Assembly (NCBI RefSeq): GCF_003076275.1
Contig: NZ_CP029064.1
Coordinates: 2,490,501 to 2,554,500, forward strand
Source: Microbulbifer sp. A4B17
Lineage (GTDB): Bacteria; Pseudomonadota; Gammaproteobacteria; Pseudomonadales; Cellvibrionaceae
Direction: 5' to 3'
Length of the DNA: 64,000 nucleotides
Position 1 is the first letter of the stretch; every line of letters begins with the position of its first letter. Below, in pieces: positions 18,788-29,363 of this stretch. A model generated the notes under the pieces. That model did not search any database and was not told the DNA's origin. It saw nothing but the letters and a program-made list of their open reading frames with translations. The translations under genes and the position numbers were made by a program.

Positions 18788-19936
18788 TAGCGGTCTATGC
18801 GGTTAATTCTGTAACGATTGTTTTGCACGCTCTACTGAAGCCAGGATTTGGCCGGCAGACTTTGTCCATTTAAATGGCTTTGCAGCTTCAGCATTGTGAG
18901 CCTTGATGAAGTGCTCCAGTTCTGATTTTAGCTCCGCAACACTCGTGTACACTCCCCTGTATAGCGCTCTACGCTCTAGTTGGGCAAACCATCCCTCTAC
19001 TGCATTCAACCATGATGAACTGGTAGGCGTAAAATGAAGGTGAATGCGAGGACGTGATTTCGCCCAATCTCGAACCTCTTTCGTTTTGTGTGCGTTGAGG
19101 TTATCCAAAATTATGTGCAGATCTTTATTTGAATCCGTACGTCGATCGACCAACTTCAAAAATGATAGGAATTCCTTGCTGGTAGTTCTATTCGCAACCT
19201 TTCCAATCACTTTTCCAGTCAGCGTATTGAAGGTGGCAAACAAGCTAGCAGTACCATGCCTCTTGTAACCATGAGTTCGACTGCCTATGCGACTTGGGTT
19301 TAGAGGGAGGCCTGGCTGTGTTCTATCCAAGGCTTGAATTTGTGTCTTCTCATCAACGCTTAGAACAACAGCGTTTTCTGGTGGGTTCATATATAGACCC
19401 ACAATGTCGATAACCTTTTCAGAAAATTCAGGGTCACTGCTGGTCTTGAATGTTTTTAGGCGATGGGGTCGTAAGTCAGCTGCTTTCCATATCTGCCGAA
19501 CCTGCCATGGTGTTACTTCCGCGTATTTCGCCATTAACTCGATACTCCAGTGTGTCGCTTCTTCGGGTATACGCTTTGTTGTCAAAAACAATACACGATC
19601 TACAACGTCCTTTCCGATAACAGTTGGCCGCCCACTACGAGCACGCTCTCGCAACCCTTCAATACCTTCTTGTTCGAAACGGCTTCGCCATCAATGAACA
19701 GTCTTCGGTGACGTTCTCTGCGCGGTAGCTACATCTGTAGGAGTCATGCCTTCACTGAGCTGAAGAATAATCTTCGCTCGCATAATTTGTCCATGTGGAA
19801 GTGTTGTTGACCGGCACCACTCGTTCAGAGTAGCCGCATCACTGTCAGAAACTTGAAAAGGTTTAGGTGTACGCATAATAGATACATTATACGGACAATC
19901 CTTCATTGGTTACATTAATTTCCGCATGGACCACTA
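18788..19936 (-). mobile_element. IS630-family insertion sequence
   Basis: Imperfect terminal inverted repeats at 18788-18815 and 19909-19936 match at about 21 of 28 positions (TAG-GGTC-ATGCGG ... TAAC). TA dinucleotides at both outer ends fit the TA target duplication of IS630/Tc1 elements. The 1.15-kb length and single DDE transposase frame also fit. The transposase carries a nonsense codon, so the copy is probably not autonomous. Confidence 0.85.
18803..19906 (-). pseudogene. IS630-family transposase with an in-frame TGA at codon 72
   Basis: One continuous frame of 368 codons is interrupted only by TGA. Codons 1-71 give an N-terminal helix-turn-helix (HGQIMRAKIILQLSEG ... SPKTVH). After the stop the frame continues WRSRFEQEGIEGLRERARSG, as expected of the family, and then the DDE domain: Asp in LSVDEKTQ, Asp in IILDNLNAH and Glu in WLNAVEGWF. 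A CGA-to-TGA change would explain it. The stop codon of the gene lies inside the left inverted repeat. The downstream part could still start at an internal ATG (19654), giving a DDE fragment without the DNA-binding domain. Confidence 0.88.
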
Positions 19937-20257
19937 GAAACTCAGTCTAGGCGTTATCGTTGTCATTGAAGCCACCGCTTTTCAGGTTTTGGCTTCATTA
20001 CAATTACCGACTGAAAAGCTATAAAACCCTCTTAGGGCAGTCTAATGTAGACCCTGTACACTATGGCACATCTAGCCGATTGTTTATGAATACAAATCAT
20101 GTCGATATACCATTCTTTTCTAATCTTAGAGTACCTTATCCGATCCATCCCCTCCTAAGGGAAAAACAACGATTAGATAAATCATGCCTAACTAGAGGCA
20201 CAACACTGTGGCTTTCTGAAGTTTGGCAAGGCATACCCATCTAAAAATAACGCCGAA
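19937..20257. other. Intergenic region downstream of tcA
   Basis: About 320 bp between the IS630 right end and the stop of the TcA gene. It contains short inverted repeats (TGAAGCCA ... TGGCTTCA from about 19967, and CCCT-CCTA-AGGG near 20151) but no convincing T-run terminator and no gene. Confidence 0.45.
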
Positions 20258-23200
20258 CTAACCGGCAAATGTGTATTTCACTATCAGCAATAATTTATCC
20301 AGCTTATCCTGATCAACTTCTGCTACCCCAAGCTCGAATGGAGTATCCAGGGCGATAGTATTTACTTCACCTTTACATAACTTCCATTCATCAATTCTGG
20401 CTAGGTTGACTGGTGCATCATCAATATCCAAGGAGAATGCGGCGGGGTTATCGGATACTTGGGCGAGTAATACTATGTTAGAAATACTCGCTTCCAGTGA
20501 TTGGGCCAGGTAGGGCAGTCGGGTTCGGTCGAGGGTAATTTGCGTAGTGCCTTGTCCTTTCAGTAAGTGCCACTCATTTGGAAGTTCATGCTTCAGATCA
20601 ATTGCTGTATGCAATCCCGCCTGGCTCAATTCCTGATTGATCAGTTGCAGCCGCTCAGTCATTGTGGATTCGGCCAAGGTGCGAAGTCCCGATCCTCCAT
20701 CGCGGGCGGTATAGCTTAAGTGGAGTACCACATCGGCAATGGTATCGTAGTTGAATTGGGCCAGCGCTTTGCTGGGGAATTCGAGACGCCAGCTACTGAT
20801 AGCGCCAGTTCCTTCGAAGGGCAGATAGCGATCATCGCGGAAATTCAGCTCAAACATACCGCTGTCCTGCTGGGCCGCGGACGTGGCAATAGATTGGATG
20901 GCACCGACGTTGTAGACAAAGCGTTCATCGTTGCCGGGATCTTCGGCGTAACCGGTTCCAGCGAGGTTATCCGGATGTAAGTTTCTGCGGTATTTATTGG
21001 ACACCAATGAGAGTTTGGCACCGACTGACGTCTGCGGGCCAGCCACGCAGGGCAGACTTAAGCTCACAGCCCGGATGCGGCGGAAATAATGGCCGGGGTG
21101 ATCCAGGTCCAAGATGGCTTCCGGCACTTCAAAATCACAACTGCCGGTAGCTCTCAATCTTGCCAAGGCAAGAGGATCGAGTTGGGCCAGGGAGATGTGT
21201 TTGGTAACTTCGTACACACGCTTATTGTTGTCGAGGTAGGCCGCACTCATGCGGTTAATGTCATAAATTAGTTTATCCGCGCACTGCAGGCCTTTCTTCA
21301 AGCTGTCCCAATAGCCAAAGGCGATAAAGCTATCCTGGCGGCCCAGTTCAAACTGGTAGTTGCGCTCAGCTTTTTTCGCCAGATCATGGGCCAGTTTATA
21401 GGCACTAAAATAGACCGAGCTAATTTTTCCCAGCATCCACTGGTACAGTTCCTGGTTGGTATATTTGGTGTGCATGTACTCGTCGGTCTGGTGAGCATTA
21501 TCAATTTGCCGCTGGTGATTTTTCAGATCCTCTTCAGCCATGGTCTTGCGGATTTCTGCTGCGGTAATCTGCTGATCGATTGAATCCATTTCCAGCAGTG
21601 CCTGGTTTTCCTGCAGTTTCCAATCCTCAAAGCGGCGATTGTAGCCACCGGTAATCGAAGCTCTATTGGCTTCATAGGCGGCCACGCCAGCCAGGATATC
21701 CAATACATCTGCGGCAGAATTGGCGGCGGCGGCCAGGTTTTTTCCACCCCATTCCAGTGTAATATGAGGGCTACCGCCAAAGCCGGAGGCTCCACCCAAT
21801 AGGGAGGGAGCCATAGCCATGACCCCTGCAAGGGTACGGCTAATCTGTGAGCCCAGCTGCATATCCTGGCTTTTGGCCAGCTTATCCAGATTGAGCTGCT
21901 CTTTCTCATTGATCTTCTCAATAGTGGCGTAGAACTGGTGCCGTTCTGCGGTAACTTTGCGGGTTCGGTGGAGGACCTTGATTTGTTCGGTGCTTTCCTC
22001 AATCGCCAGCTCTTTTTGGTGGGTAGCGGCTTCAAGTAGCTTGATCTCCAGCTCACTGCGCAATAAGGCCAGCTCTTCCGCATCTTTCTTTTCCAGTGCT
22101 TGCAATAGTGAGTTTCCAAGACTGCGGACTTCACCGGCGAATTCGCTGGCTTTTTGGGAAAGAGCGCTGAAGCGGTAATAGGGCAAGGGGGCATTGAGTC
22201 CGGCAATCACAGAAGAAATATCCAACCCCGAGGCCGCAGCTTTGACCAACATGGCCGGATCGATGGGCGGTGCAAACAGGGCTAGACTTCTTTCAACACC
22301 ATCAATATTCTGGCAGTGACGAATTTTAAACAGCCGATCGGCGATCCGGTCCCAGTAGGCCACCATCTGCTCGTTTTGCGGAATACAAAAGTACAGCATG
22401 GATAAAGTCACTGGCGCTGGGGGCAGCTCTGCGCCTCCTTCGGGGAGGGCAGCTAAGTCGGGTAGGATATTTTCCAGGTCAACCAGCGCATTGCCGAGGG
22501 CTCCGAGCTTGCCCTGCAATTGATTGTAAGTTTGTGGCGGCGGCTCTACGGCAGGGGGGACAACGCGGGGTTTGGGCCCTAGCAATTTATCCGCAAGGAT
22601 ATACATTTGCGTAGCCTGGGCGATGGACTCCATGGTGTCCTGACTGAACAGATAATCTCCCCACTCAACCAAATTGTCGATGTACTTCATCAGGATCGCC
22701 TTTTGGTAGGCGACGGTACGGAATCGCGCAACCACATGGGGGCTGAATGGCTTGTCCCGCCATTGTCTAATGGCAAATTCCAGCTCTTTGATTTCTGGGG
22801 TATTTGGATCTGCAACCCGGTATAGCAATTGATCAATACGCTGTTCGATATAGTCGTCTTCACTGCGGAGGAAGAAAGGCTTGGTAACCCAGTACTTGTT
22901 GGGGGCTTCACCCGGCAGAGCCCCCGTTGGGTTGAAGACAAAATGTAACCAGTCCATTGCTTCTTCAAATCGCTGATTGCGTGTTAATTGTGTGGCAATC
23001 AGCATTGGCAGGTGGAAGAATATTTCCCAGTTATAACCGCTGTAGCTACCATCCGAAGCGAAATCAACATCCTCGACCGGGTACTCCTTTGGCACTACTG
23101 GGGCAGGGTCATAATAATTGGCAAAGTTGAACGCCGTTTGCTGCATTTGGGTACTGCGCCGCATTAATGCGGGAATGCCTTCCTGATACAGGATTTTGCG

Positions 23201-26200
23201 GAAGGCGCACATGAGCGGGTGATACATATTGGCGAAACGTTCGCCGTATTGAAGTTCCGTATAGGCTTGGAATTCTGACAACAACTTTTGATAGTCATCA
23301 TCATTGGGCAAGTCCTGCAATACATCAGCAAAGCTTTCCCCGGCCTGTACCCGGGCAACCACTTTCAGATAGAGTTTCAGAACATCTTCTATCAGCTGGA
23401 TGACATCAGAAGCTGTGCGGCGAACTTCAGTACTGGAAGAGCTTGTGCTTGTCAGCTCGCCAGTGGGGTCCCCAGATGCTCTGGCGTAAAAGCCGGGGAT
23501 GATCACATAGCCCTGCTCGCTGTCCTCCATAAAATAGGGCAGCAGTGTGCCAAAGGGGAACTTCAATACTTTGTCATACTTGGCTGCTGTGCTATTGCTG
23601 TTACTGTAAGCCAGAATAAACAGGTATTGGATTAGGATCATTGCCCAATCAATAATGGTCATCTGATGGGGATAAGTGACGCGAAAATTGCCTGGGGTAC
23701 GATTTAAAATATCATAAAAACCAAAGGGCGCTAAAGCGGTACGCGCAGCCATTTGGTCGGCGGGATCCCAATTCCACTCTTTATAGCGCTGCACAGTGAG
23801 AAGGGTATCTTTGAAATCAGGAAAGAAATCCGGGAAGGGGACTTTCCCCTGGGTGGCCAGCTCCGGATAGCCTTTACATCCGGTCAGTAAAAAAGAGCCT
23901 CGCAACTCAGTGGCGTCCTGACCCAATGCTTTGAGCAACAATATCTGGTCAATGGCTTGTAAATAGATAAGGTTGTAGCGGTCCTGTTGCAAGTTGGCGG
24001 TTGTGTAGGAGGATGGCGTCAATACCGCATCTTTCGATACCCGTTTAGGTTGCCAACGTCCGTCGGCAAACTCACTGACTGCCAACTGGATTTTTAATTT
24101 GCGCTTGGGCTTGTCAGTGGCGGTAACGGTTCCCGGTGTGGAATCCGGTACGGTGGATTCGGGGTTTGGGTCGGGTTCCTCACTAAAAATGGGCCAGGCG
24201 AGGGTAAGCCGGTTATTGCGCTCCAGCGCTAACAGCTGGTCACTGGTAATATCCAGATCCACTAACTCCCATGGGGTCCAGTAGCGCTCCTGCTCAAACC
24301 GGCGGTAATAGTAAGTGGCGGGGTCACCGGATTTGGTGCGGGCAAACACATGCATAATGCGAGTAGAGGTTTGATACCAAGTCGCCACCACTTCCAGGAA
24401 TGCCAAATCGTCCAGCCGCTGCATATAGCCGATAAAAGCCTGCTCGGCAGTAAATTCAGTAAGCTCGTTTTGCTGTAGTTCGTCCTCAAGTTCTACAAAA
24501 ATGGAAGACTTGTCGTCGCGCAGCTCAGCTTCGATCCAATTCTCCGGATAGAGGAAAATCTTGTAATTGACCTCCCGAAGGCGATAGAGCTTGAGCCATT
24601 TCCAATGCTCCCAACCACTGTCATTTTCCTTATCCGCAGCAGCTCTGGGCTCTAAACCTAATAGGCATCTTTGCACGAATAGCTGGATAGCATTGTGTGC
24701 CTGCACAATCCGTGAACTCGGCATGCAGGCTTCCATCTCTACATCGATTAACAGGTAATCGTAGAGATCATTGGTATGATTAAATTCCGGCTTCGTTGCG
24801 AGTAGATAGGCAATCAGTGCATCCCGCTTTTGTGGACGGATAGCATCCATCACTTCCTTGAGGGTGCCCAGCCAGGTGGACTCGTCGTAGCGGGACTTCA
24901 GCGCCTGGCGCAGTTGCTGCGTGTCATTACTGTTGAGTGCGGGTTTTATGAATTCATTGATCTGCGCCACAGAACTGGACAGCTGCCGAGCAAGCTCGGC
25001 ACTTTCCAAGATGCGGCTCCAAGTTGCCGGCTTGCGATATTCGCCGAGATCAAATGCGGGGAAAAAGTGGGTATCGAGGGCATCCAACAGCGAGAGGTCA
25101 TGCGCTGTTAGCAGTGCCATCTTTTCCAGGAAGTCATCCCGGCTTGTTGTGCTATCCGGGAGTGTCATTTCTAGCACAGACCAGAAGCTAATCGCGCTGC
25201 CCGCATCTGCGGGGTCCGCTACTGCAGGCAGTTCCTCTGCCAACTGCAAGGCCAGGATAATATCCAGGTAAGCGTCCAGACGCTGCTCCTGCTGTCCACT
25301 GACATAGGGAATCTTGTCAATTTCAAGCCAACCCAGCGCCTCGCTATGTTGCAGCAACCAATTGAGTAGAGCCGCATCTATTTGCAGGGACAGCGCCAGC
25401 GGCACCAGTTTGTGTAAAAATCGCAAAGCGGCAAAGTGCAGAGGAAAGTTACCCTCTGAAATTGCGGGTGGTACGGGGGGGTGATTCAGAGTATCAATCA
25501 GGTCATCTGTCAGGAGCAATTCACCTAAAACGCCATCGCCCGGCAGCGGTTGCTTTAGTTCTGCCACCTTAAGTAGTGTTTCGATGACATCCGAGTCGGC
25601 TTTAAATGAAGATGCGATACTGGAAGTCAGTATCTCCTGTTTTGCTATAAGAAATTGATGGGATGACAATGCATCCATCAGCGCTTGTAGCAGATCCTTA
25701 CTGGCCTGGCTGATGTCCGCATCAGGCGCGAGCAAGTCGAGGGTATCAATCGCGCTGTTGATGGATGTTGTATTGAAAGCTGTTGCAAACAAGGTATCAA
25801 TCAACCCCTTTGCGGCTGCAGCAGAATCCCAGTCCCTTTCCAGGAAGCCCAGGATTGTTTTGCAGTCCGCTTCGCTAACCTGATTGAACTGACCCAATAG
25901 CTTTAGTAGGGCCTCTTGTTGTTCAACGGACTCCAGATTTGGATCAAAAGGAGAGGAGTTATCGATCCACGCCTGCTGGTAAGCACTTTGGAGCAGGGCA
26001 AGGATTTCCTCGATTGATGCCGTTTTAAGCTCCAGTACCTCAAGGTCGTCTGCCTGGTGGTACAACATAAATCGCAATGTGGACAGCCCAATAGGAAATG
26101 AGTTTGTCAGCTGGGCATAGTGAACAAATTCGAGTGTGTCCAAGGGAGACAGCAAAGGGTCAACTGCGGTGAGATCGATCAGGAGATCGATATCTTCTGC

Positions 26201-29200
26201 GGTCAATTTCTGTTGATGCATCAAATGGGTCAGCAGAAGCAGTGAACTGAGATTGTCGATACTGAGAATATTGTCTGCCAGTAAGGTCAGCAAACGGCTA
26301 AATGACTCACTGTCGATTTGCAGGCAGGTGGCAAGGCTGGCGGCAACATCGGCGAGGAAGCCTGTTCCGTCAATACTTTCCTGCGCCAGTGCTTCATCGA
26401 TAACCCCGTTCTTGGCCTTGTTTTGAAAGATCAACGAATAGTTTTCTGAGGGAATTTCGCCATAACAGGCAATGAGGTCATCAACCTCTATTCCACTGAG
26501 CCGGCTTAGCTCGGAAAGATCGCCAAGCAGGCTTATCGTTTCATTATTCAGTTGGCCCCCACCTAGCGCGGGCTGGCTAACAACGGCGTCCAGGGTTTCC
26601 AGCTTCCAGCCAGTTACTTGCTGTAGTCGCAGGAAGCGATGGATTCTGTCCAAAGCACTGTTGTCGAGGTTGGCAACCTCCTTTTGGTCCAGGTTACACG
26701 TTAAATCCAGGTGCCGGATAAATAGGTTGTTATTGGGATCGATAAAGTCCAGTGCTAACAGTCGATTGAGTTCAAGATACGTCAGCGCAGTTTTATCCAG
26801 AAGAGTACTGACAATAGCCAAGTCCGGTAGGGAAGCATTCCAGTAGTCATTTTGCCCGGCAATATCAGACTGGGTGATCAGCTGCCGTTCGCTATCATTG
26901 AGCCCCAGGAGTTCTGCAGCGATCACATGTTCTTGCGGGCTGCTACCTACCTGAAACCTGCGCATTAGCTCTGCGCGGTCGACATCAAAGCGATTGAAAT
27001 AGGCAATTGCCTCTGTGTGGTGAAGGTCAAATGGCAGAGTGAAGGCAAAATTGCTTGAGGCCAGCTCGGAATAGGCAGTTTGGTTAACATATTCCGGGGC
27101 TGCCGCCAGTTCTTCTGCAGGGGAAAGCGTTTGTCGCAACCGAAACAGCGTGTAGTTGTTGCCGCCCTGATGAACCGCCTTAATGACGGCCTGGGTATCG
27201 CGGATATAGTGGGGCAGGGTCGCTGATGCTCCCAGGGTTTCTGAAGGAAAGACCTGAGCATTTTCACTGATAGGAATGTCATTATTCGCAAGAGTTGTAA
27301 GTAAATTGGGCGATATACTCCCAACCAGGGGATCACTACCGGTGGCAAGATCGCCGCTATAGGGAATCCCCATATCCGGCGCAATCAATTCCTCCAGTTG
27401 TTCACAGACCAGGTCGATATAGGGAACCGGAGTGATGGCGTTGGCACAATTGAGATCGATTTCCCCCAGGTCTGGCCGGCGCTCGAACAGTAGATCGCGA
27501 GCGTGATTCGTTGTTACCGGCGGGGCAACTGTCAGGTCTGTGACGTTGCGGCTATCAACAAATTCGAGCAGCTCAACCAAATAGGCTGCGGGCCCATAAA
27601 CAGAGCGACAGTGCTCACAGGCACAGGTATCTGTGCCCTTAAACAGGGACTTCAAATTTGGATAGTCCTGGGCGACTTGTTGTGCCGTGGCAGTGAGTTT
27701 TTTTGTATTAATTGCGGGAATAGCATTTGCAGCGGCCAGATCCTGCAAATCTCCAGCGACCATCAGTGCAGCGCTGGATAGGCTCTCTGCTTTTGCGTAT
27801 ATCAGGCTCGCTTCTTCAGCTTTGATTCCAGCCGCAGGGGCGATTTCTTTAAGGAAGTGGGACTTTCCTTTGGCAACAATGTCCCGCGATGAGGTGATAC
27901 CCCGGTCCAAAAGCCCGGTAACCTTGTTATATTGCGGCGCCAAGCGAAACACACGTTGTATTTTTTTTAATTCCTCGCGGGAAACCTGGTACTCCTTATC
28001 TGTCAACTGCTTTTCCTCAAAGAACCGATCAATATTTGTGCTCTTGAGATCAAATTCTGTCGCTTCATTGAGAATGGAGGTGATTTCGGACTGATTTTTT
28101 ATGTGTGGTTGTTTATCTCTTTCCAGTTGAGCAAGAAATGCCTCTGATGGATAAGCATTTTCCAATCTGAGTGTCAGTGACTTTGCATAGGTCTCAATGA
28201 CACCGCTCTGTAACGGTTTGTTACCAAGCGTGATTTCACTTCCAGCTTGTTTGAGATGGGTGGCCCACTCCTCCTTAGTCAGTCTCGCCAGCCGCCCGAT
28301 TTCATTTGAACTTGAGATCTTTTCACGTTTGGCCACCTGATCAATCAATGCTTTGTCAAAGCCAAGAATTTCGCCCAGAATCAGATCAGTTTTTAACTTT
28401 GGTGCACTGCCGGCATCCACTAAAAATGCTTTGTTGGCTATTTTCTCCAGAGCACTATGAAGGTTACCAGGGTTTTCATTAAGCAGAGTCGTGGCTTCAT
28501 TGAGCTTATCTTTAGTCACAAACTCCGAGATAACCCCTAGAATGCGCTCTTGCCGCTCAGTGTCTGCGAACGCTTGTGCATCATCTTTATAAGCGGATAG
28601 GGTTTTCAGATGCTTTGCAATATTATTTGCCGTATCTGGGCCGATAATTTTTTGTGCTGCAGCTTGCTGAATGTCTTGCTCAATCACAGCACTGTCGGTC
28701 AGTGCTGCTTCATATAGCAACGTTATGGTATCGGTATCTGTATCAACAGAAAGCCGCAACTGAGCAGGCTGCCTAAAATCATTTCTGAGTAGTGTGCCCT
28801 GGTGTAAAAGCGCATAAAAGAAGGGCGCCTCAATACCGGATACTTCCTCCAGGCGGTCGGCCAATGCCAGGTAAGTGATATTATTGCGTAGCTGGCCGGT
28901 GCGCTTTGTTAGGAGCGATACATCCCCATTTTCACTGGTCTCTTCCAGTTCTCCAGTTCTGAGGTTACCCATTAGCGGTTGGATATTTTGCCTCAGTACA
29001 TCGTATTCGATGGTCTCCCGCGCAATACGCTGTTTAATAGTGACATTAATTACCTCCCGGTCGCCTGCGGGAAACAAGCTATCGTCCGGTGCTGTACTGA
29101 AGAGCAGCGTTTTACTAACGGGCATCAGTATTTCCAAGCCCAGGGCAACGCTATCTCCACCTCCCGCCTGACTTTCGGGGGTCCACTGGAGCAGGTACTT

Positions 29201-29338
29201 TCCATCAGTACCGACACTCGTCTCTCCCAGGGGGCGTAAAGAACGAAGCCCCATATCGTAAGCTCTAACCAGCAGCCCTTCGGTAGAATCACCATAACTG
29301 CTGGTGACTGCTCCCATGATGATATTGTTCTGTGCCAT
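20258..29338 (-). CDS. Tc toxin TcA subunit (pore-forming translocation component)
   Basis: 3026 residues, larger than the ~2500 of classic TcA. The first ~105 residues look like a transthyretin/carboxypeptidase-regulatory fold (GLLVRAYD ... TDGKYLLQW). The VRP1 signature CACEHCRSVYGPAAYLVELL begins at Cys572. A neuraminidase-like/ABC-toxin N region with WKWLKLYRLREVNYKIFLYP lies near residue 1580. A long helical pore region (about 2380-2610) precedes the TcB-binding domain (about 2650-3026, FIAFGYWDSLKKGL ... LSLPCVAGP). TcA pentamers bind a host cell, insert a channel and inject the payload from the TcB-TcC cocoon. It is second in the operon, 25 bp after the TcBC stop, so expression is coupled. 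No signal peptide is visible, as usual for Tc toxins. Confidence 0.93.
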   Translation of the reverse strand: MAQNNIIMGAVTSSYGDSTEGLLVRAYDMGLRSLRPLGETSVGTDGKYLLQWTPESQAGGGDSVALGLEILMPVSKTLLFSTAPDDSLFPAGDREVINVTIKQRIARETIEYDVLRQNIQPLMGNLRTGELEETSENGDVSLLTKRTGQLRNNITYLALADRLEEVSGIEAPFFYALLHQGTLLRNDFRQPAQLRLSVDTDTDTITLLYEAALTDSAVIEQDIQQAAAQKIIGPDTANNIAKHLKTLSAYKDDAQAFADTERQERILGVISEFVTKDKLNEATTLLNENPGNLHSALEKIANKAFLVDAGSAPKLKTDLILGEILGFDKALIDQVAKREKISSSNEIGRLARLTKEEWATHLKQAGSEITLGNKPLQSGVIETYAKSLTLRLENAYPSEAFLAQLERDKQPHIKNQSEITSILNEATEFDLKSTNIDRFFEEKQLTDKEYQVSREELKKIQRVFRLAPQYNKVTGLLDRGITSSRDIVAKGKSHFLKEIAPAAGIKAEEASLIYAKAESLSSAALMVAGDLQDLAAANAIPAINTKKLTATAQQVAQDYPNLKSLFKGTDTCACEHCRSVYGPAAYLVELLEFVDSRNVTDLTVAPPVTTNHARDLLFERRPDLGEIDLNCANAITPVPYIDLVCEQLEELIAPDMGIPYSGDLATGSDPLVGSISPNLLTTLANNDIPISENAQVFPSETLGASATLPHYIRDTQAVIKAVHQGGNNYTLFRLRQTLSPAEELAAAPEYVNQTAYSELASSNFAFTLPFDLHHTEAIAYFNRFDVDRAELMRRFQVGSSPQEHVIAAELLGLNDSERQLITQSDIAGQNDYWNASLPDLAIVSTLLDKTALTYLELNRLLALDFIDPNNNLFIRHLDLTCNLDQKEVANLDNSALDRIHRFLRLQQVTGWKLETLDAVVSQPALGGGQLNNETISLLGDLSELSRLSGIEVDDLIACYGEIPSENYSLIFQNKAKNGVIDEALAQESIDGTGFLADVAASLATCLQIDSESFSRLLTLLADNILSIDNLSSLLLLTHLMHQQKLTAEDIDLLIDLTAVDPLLSPLDTLEFVHYAQLTNSFPIGLSTLRFMLYHQADDLEVLELKTASIEEILALLQSAYQQAWIDNSSPFDPNLESVEQQEALLKLLGQFNQVSEADCKTILGFLERDWDSAAAAKGLIDTLFATAFNTTSINSAIDTLDLLAPDADISQASKDLLQALMDALSSHQFLIAKQEILTSSIASSFKADSDVIETLLKVAELKQPLPGDGVLGELLLTDDLIDTLNHPPVPPAISEGNFPLHFAALRFLHKLVPLALSLQIDAALLNWLLQHSEALGWLEIDKIPYVSGQQEQRLDAYLDIILALQLAEELPAVADPADAGSAISFWSVLEMTLPDSTTSRDDFLEKMALLTAHDLSLLDALDTHFFPAFDLGEYRKPATWSRILESAELARQLSSSVAQINEFIKPALNSNDTQQLRQALKSRYDESTWLGTLKEVMDAIRPQKRDALIAYLLATKPEFNHTNDLYDYLLIDVEMEACMPSSRIVQAHNAIQLFVQRCLLGLEPRAAADKENDSGWEHWKWLKLYRLREVNYKIFLYPENWIEAELRDDKSSIFVELEDELQQNELTEFTAEQAFIGYMQRLDDLAFLEVVATWYQTSTRIMHVFARTKSGDPATYYYRRFEQERYWTPWELVDLDITSDQLLALERNNRLTLAWPIFSEEPDPNPESTVPDSTPGTVTATDKPKRKLKIQLAVSEFADGRWQPKRVSKDAVLTPSSYTTANLQQDRYNLIYLQAIDQILLLKALGQDATELRGSFLLTGCKGYPELATQGKVPFPDFFPDFKDTLLTVQRYKEWNWDPADQMAARTALAPFGFYDILNRTPGNFRVTYPHQMTIIDWAMILIQYLFILAYSNSNSTAAKYDKVLKFPFGTLLPYFMEDSEQGYVIIPGFYARASGDPTGELTSTSSSSTEVRRTASDVIQLIEDVLKLYLKVVARVQAGESFADVLQDLPNDDDYQKLLSEFQAYTELQYGERFANMYHPLMCAFRKILYQEGIPALMRRSTQMQQTAFNFANYYDPAPVVPKEYPVEDVDFASDGSYSGYNWEIFFHLPMLIATQLTRNQRFEEAMDWLHFVFNPTGALPGEAPNKYWVTKPFFLRSEDDYIEQRIDQLLYRVADPNTPEIKELEFAIRQWRDKPFSPHVVARFRTVAYQKAILMKYIDNLVEWGDYLFSQDTMESIAQATQMYILADKLLGPKPRVVPPAVEPPPQTYNQLQGKLGALGNALVDLENILPDLAALPEGGAELPPAPVTLSMLYFCIPQNEQMVAYWDRIADRLFKIRHCQNIDGVERSLALFAPPIDPAMLVKAAASGLDISSVIAGLNAPLPYYRFSALSQKASEFAGEVRSLGNSLLQALEKKDAEELALLRSELEIKLLEAATHQKELAIEESTEQIKVLHRTRKVTAERHQFYATIEKINEKEQLNLDKLAKSQDMQLGSQISRTLAGVMAMAPSLLGGASGFGGSPHITLEWGGKNLAAAANSAADVLDILAGVAAYEANRASITGGYNRRFEDWKLQENQALLEMDSIDQQITAAEIRKTMAEEDLKNHQRQIDNAHQTDEYMHTKYTNQELYQWMLGKISSVYFSAYKLAHDLAKKAERNYQFELGRQDSFIAFGYWDSLKKGLQCADKLIYDINRMSAAYLDNNKRVYEVTKHISLAQLDPLALARLRATGSCDFEVPEAILDLDHPGHYFRRIRAVSLSLPCVAGPQTSVGAKLSLVSNKYRRNLHPDNLAGTGYAEDPGNDERFVYNVGAIQSIATSAAQQDSGMFELNFRDDRYLPFEGTGAISSWRLEFPSKALAQFNYDTIADVVLHLSYTARDGGSGLRTLAESTMTERLQLINQELSQAGLHTAIDLKHELPNEWHLLKGQGTTQITLDRTRLPYLAQSLEASISNIVLLAQVSDNPAAFSLDIDDAPVNLARIDEWKLCKGEVNTIALDTPFELGVAEVDQDKLDKLLLIVKYTFAG

Positions 29339-29363
29339 GGTCGCGTCCTATTTGTCCTTTTGA

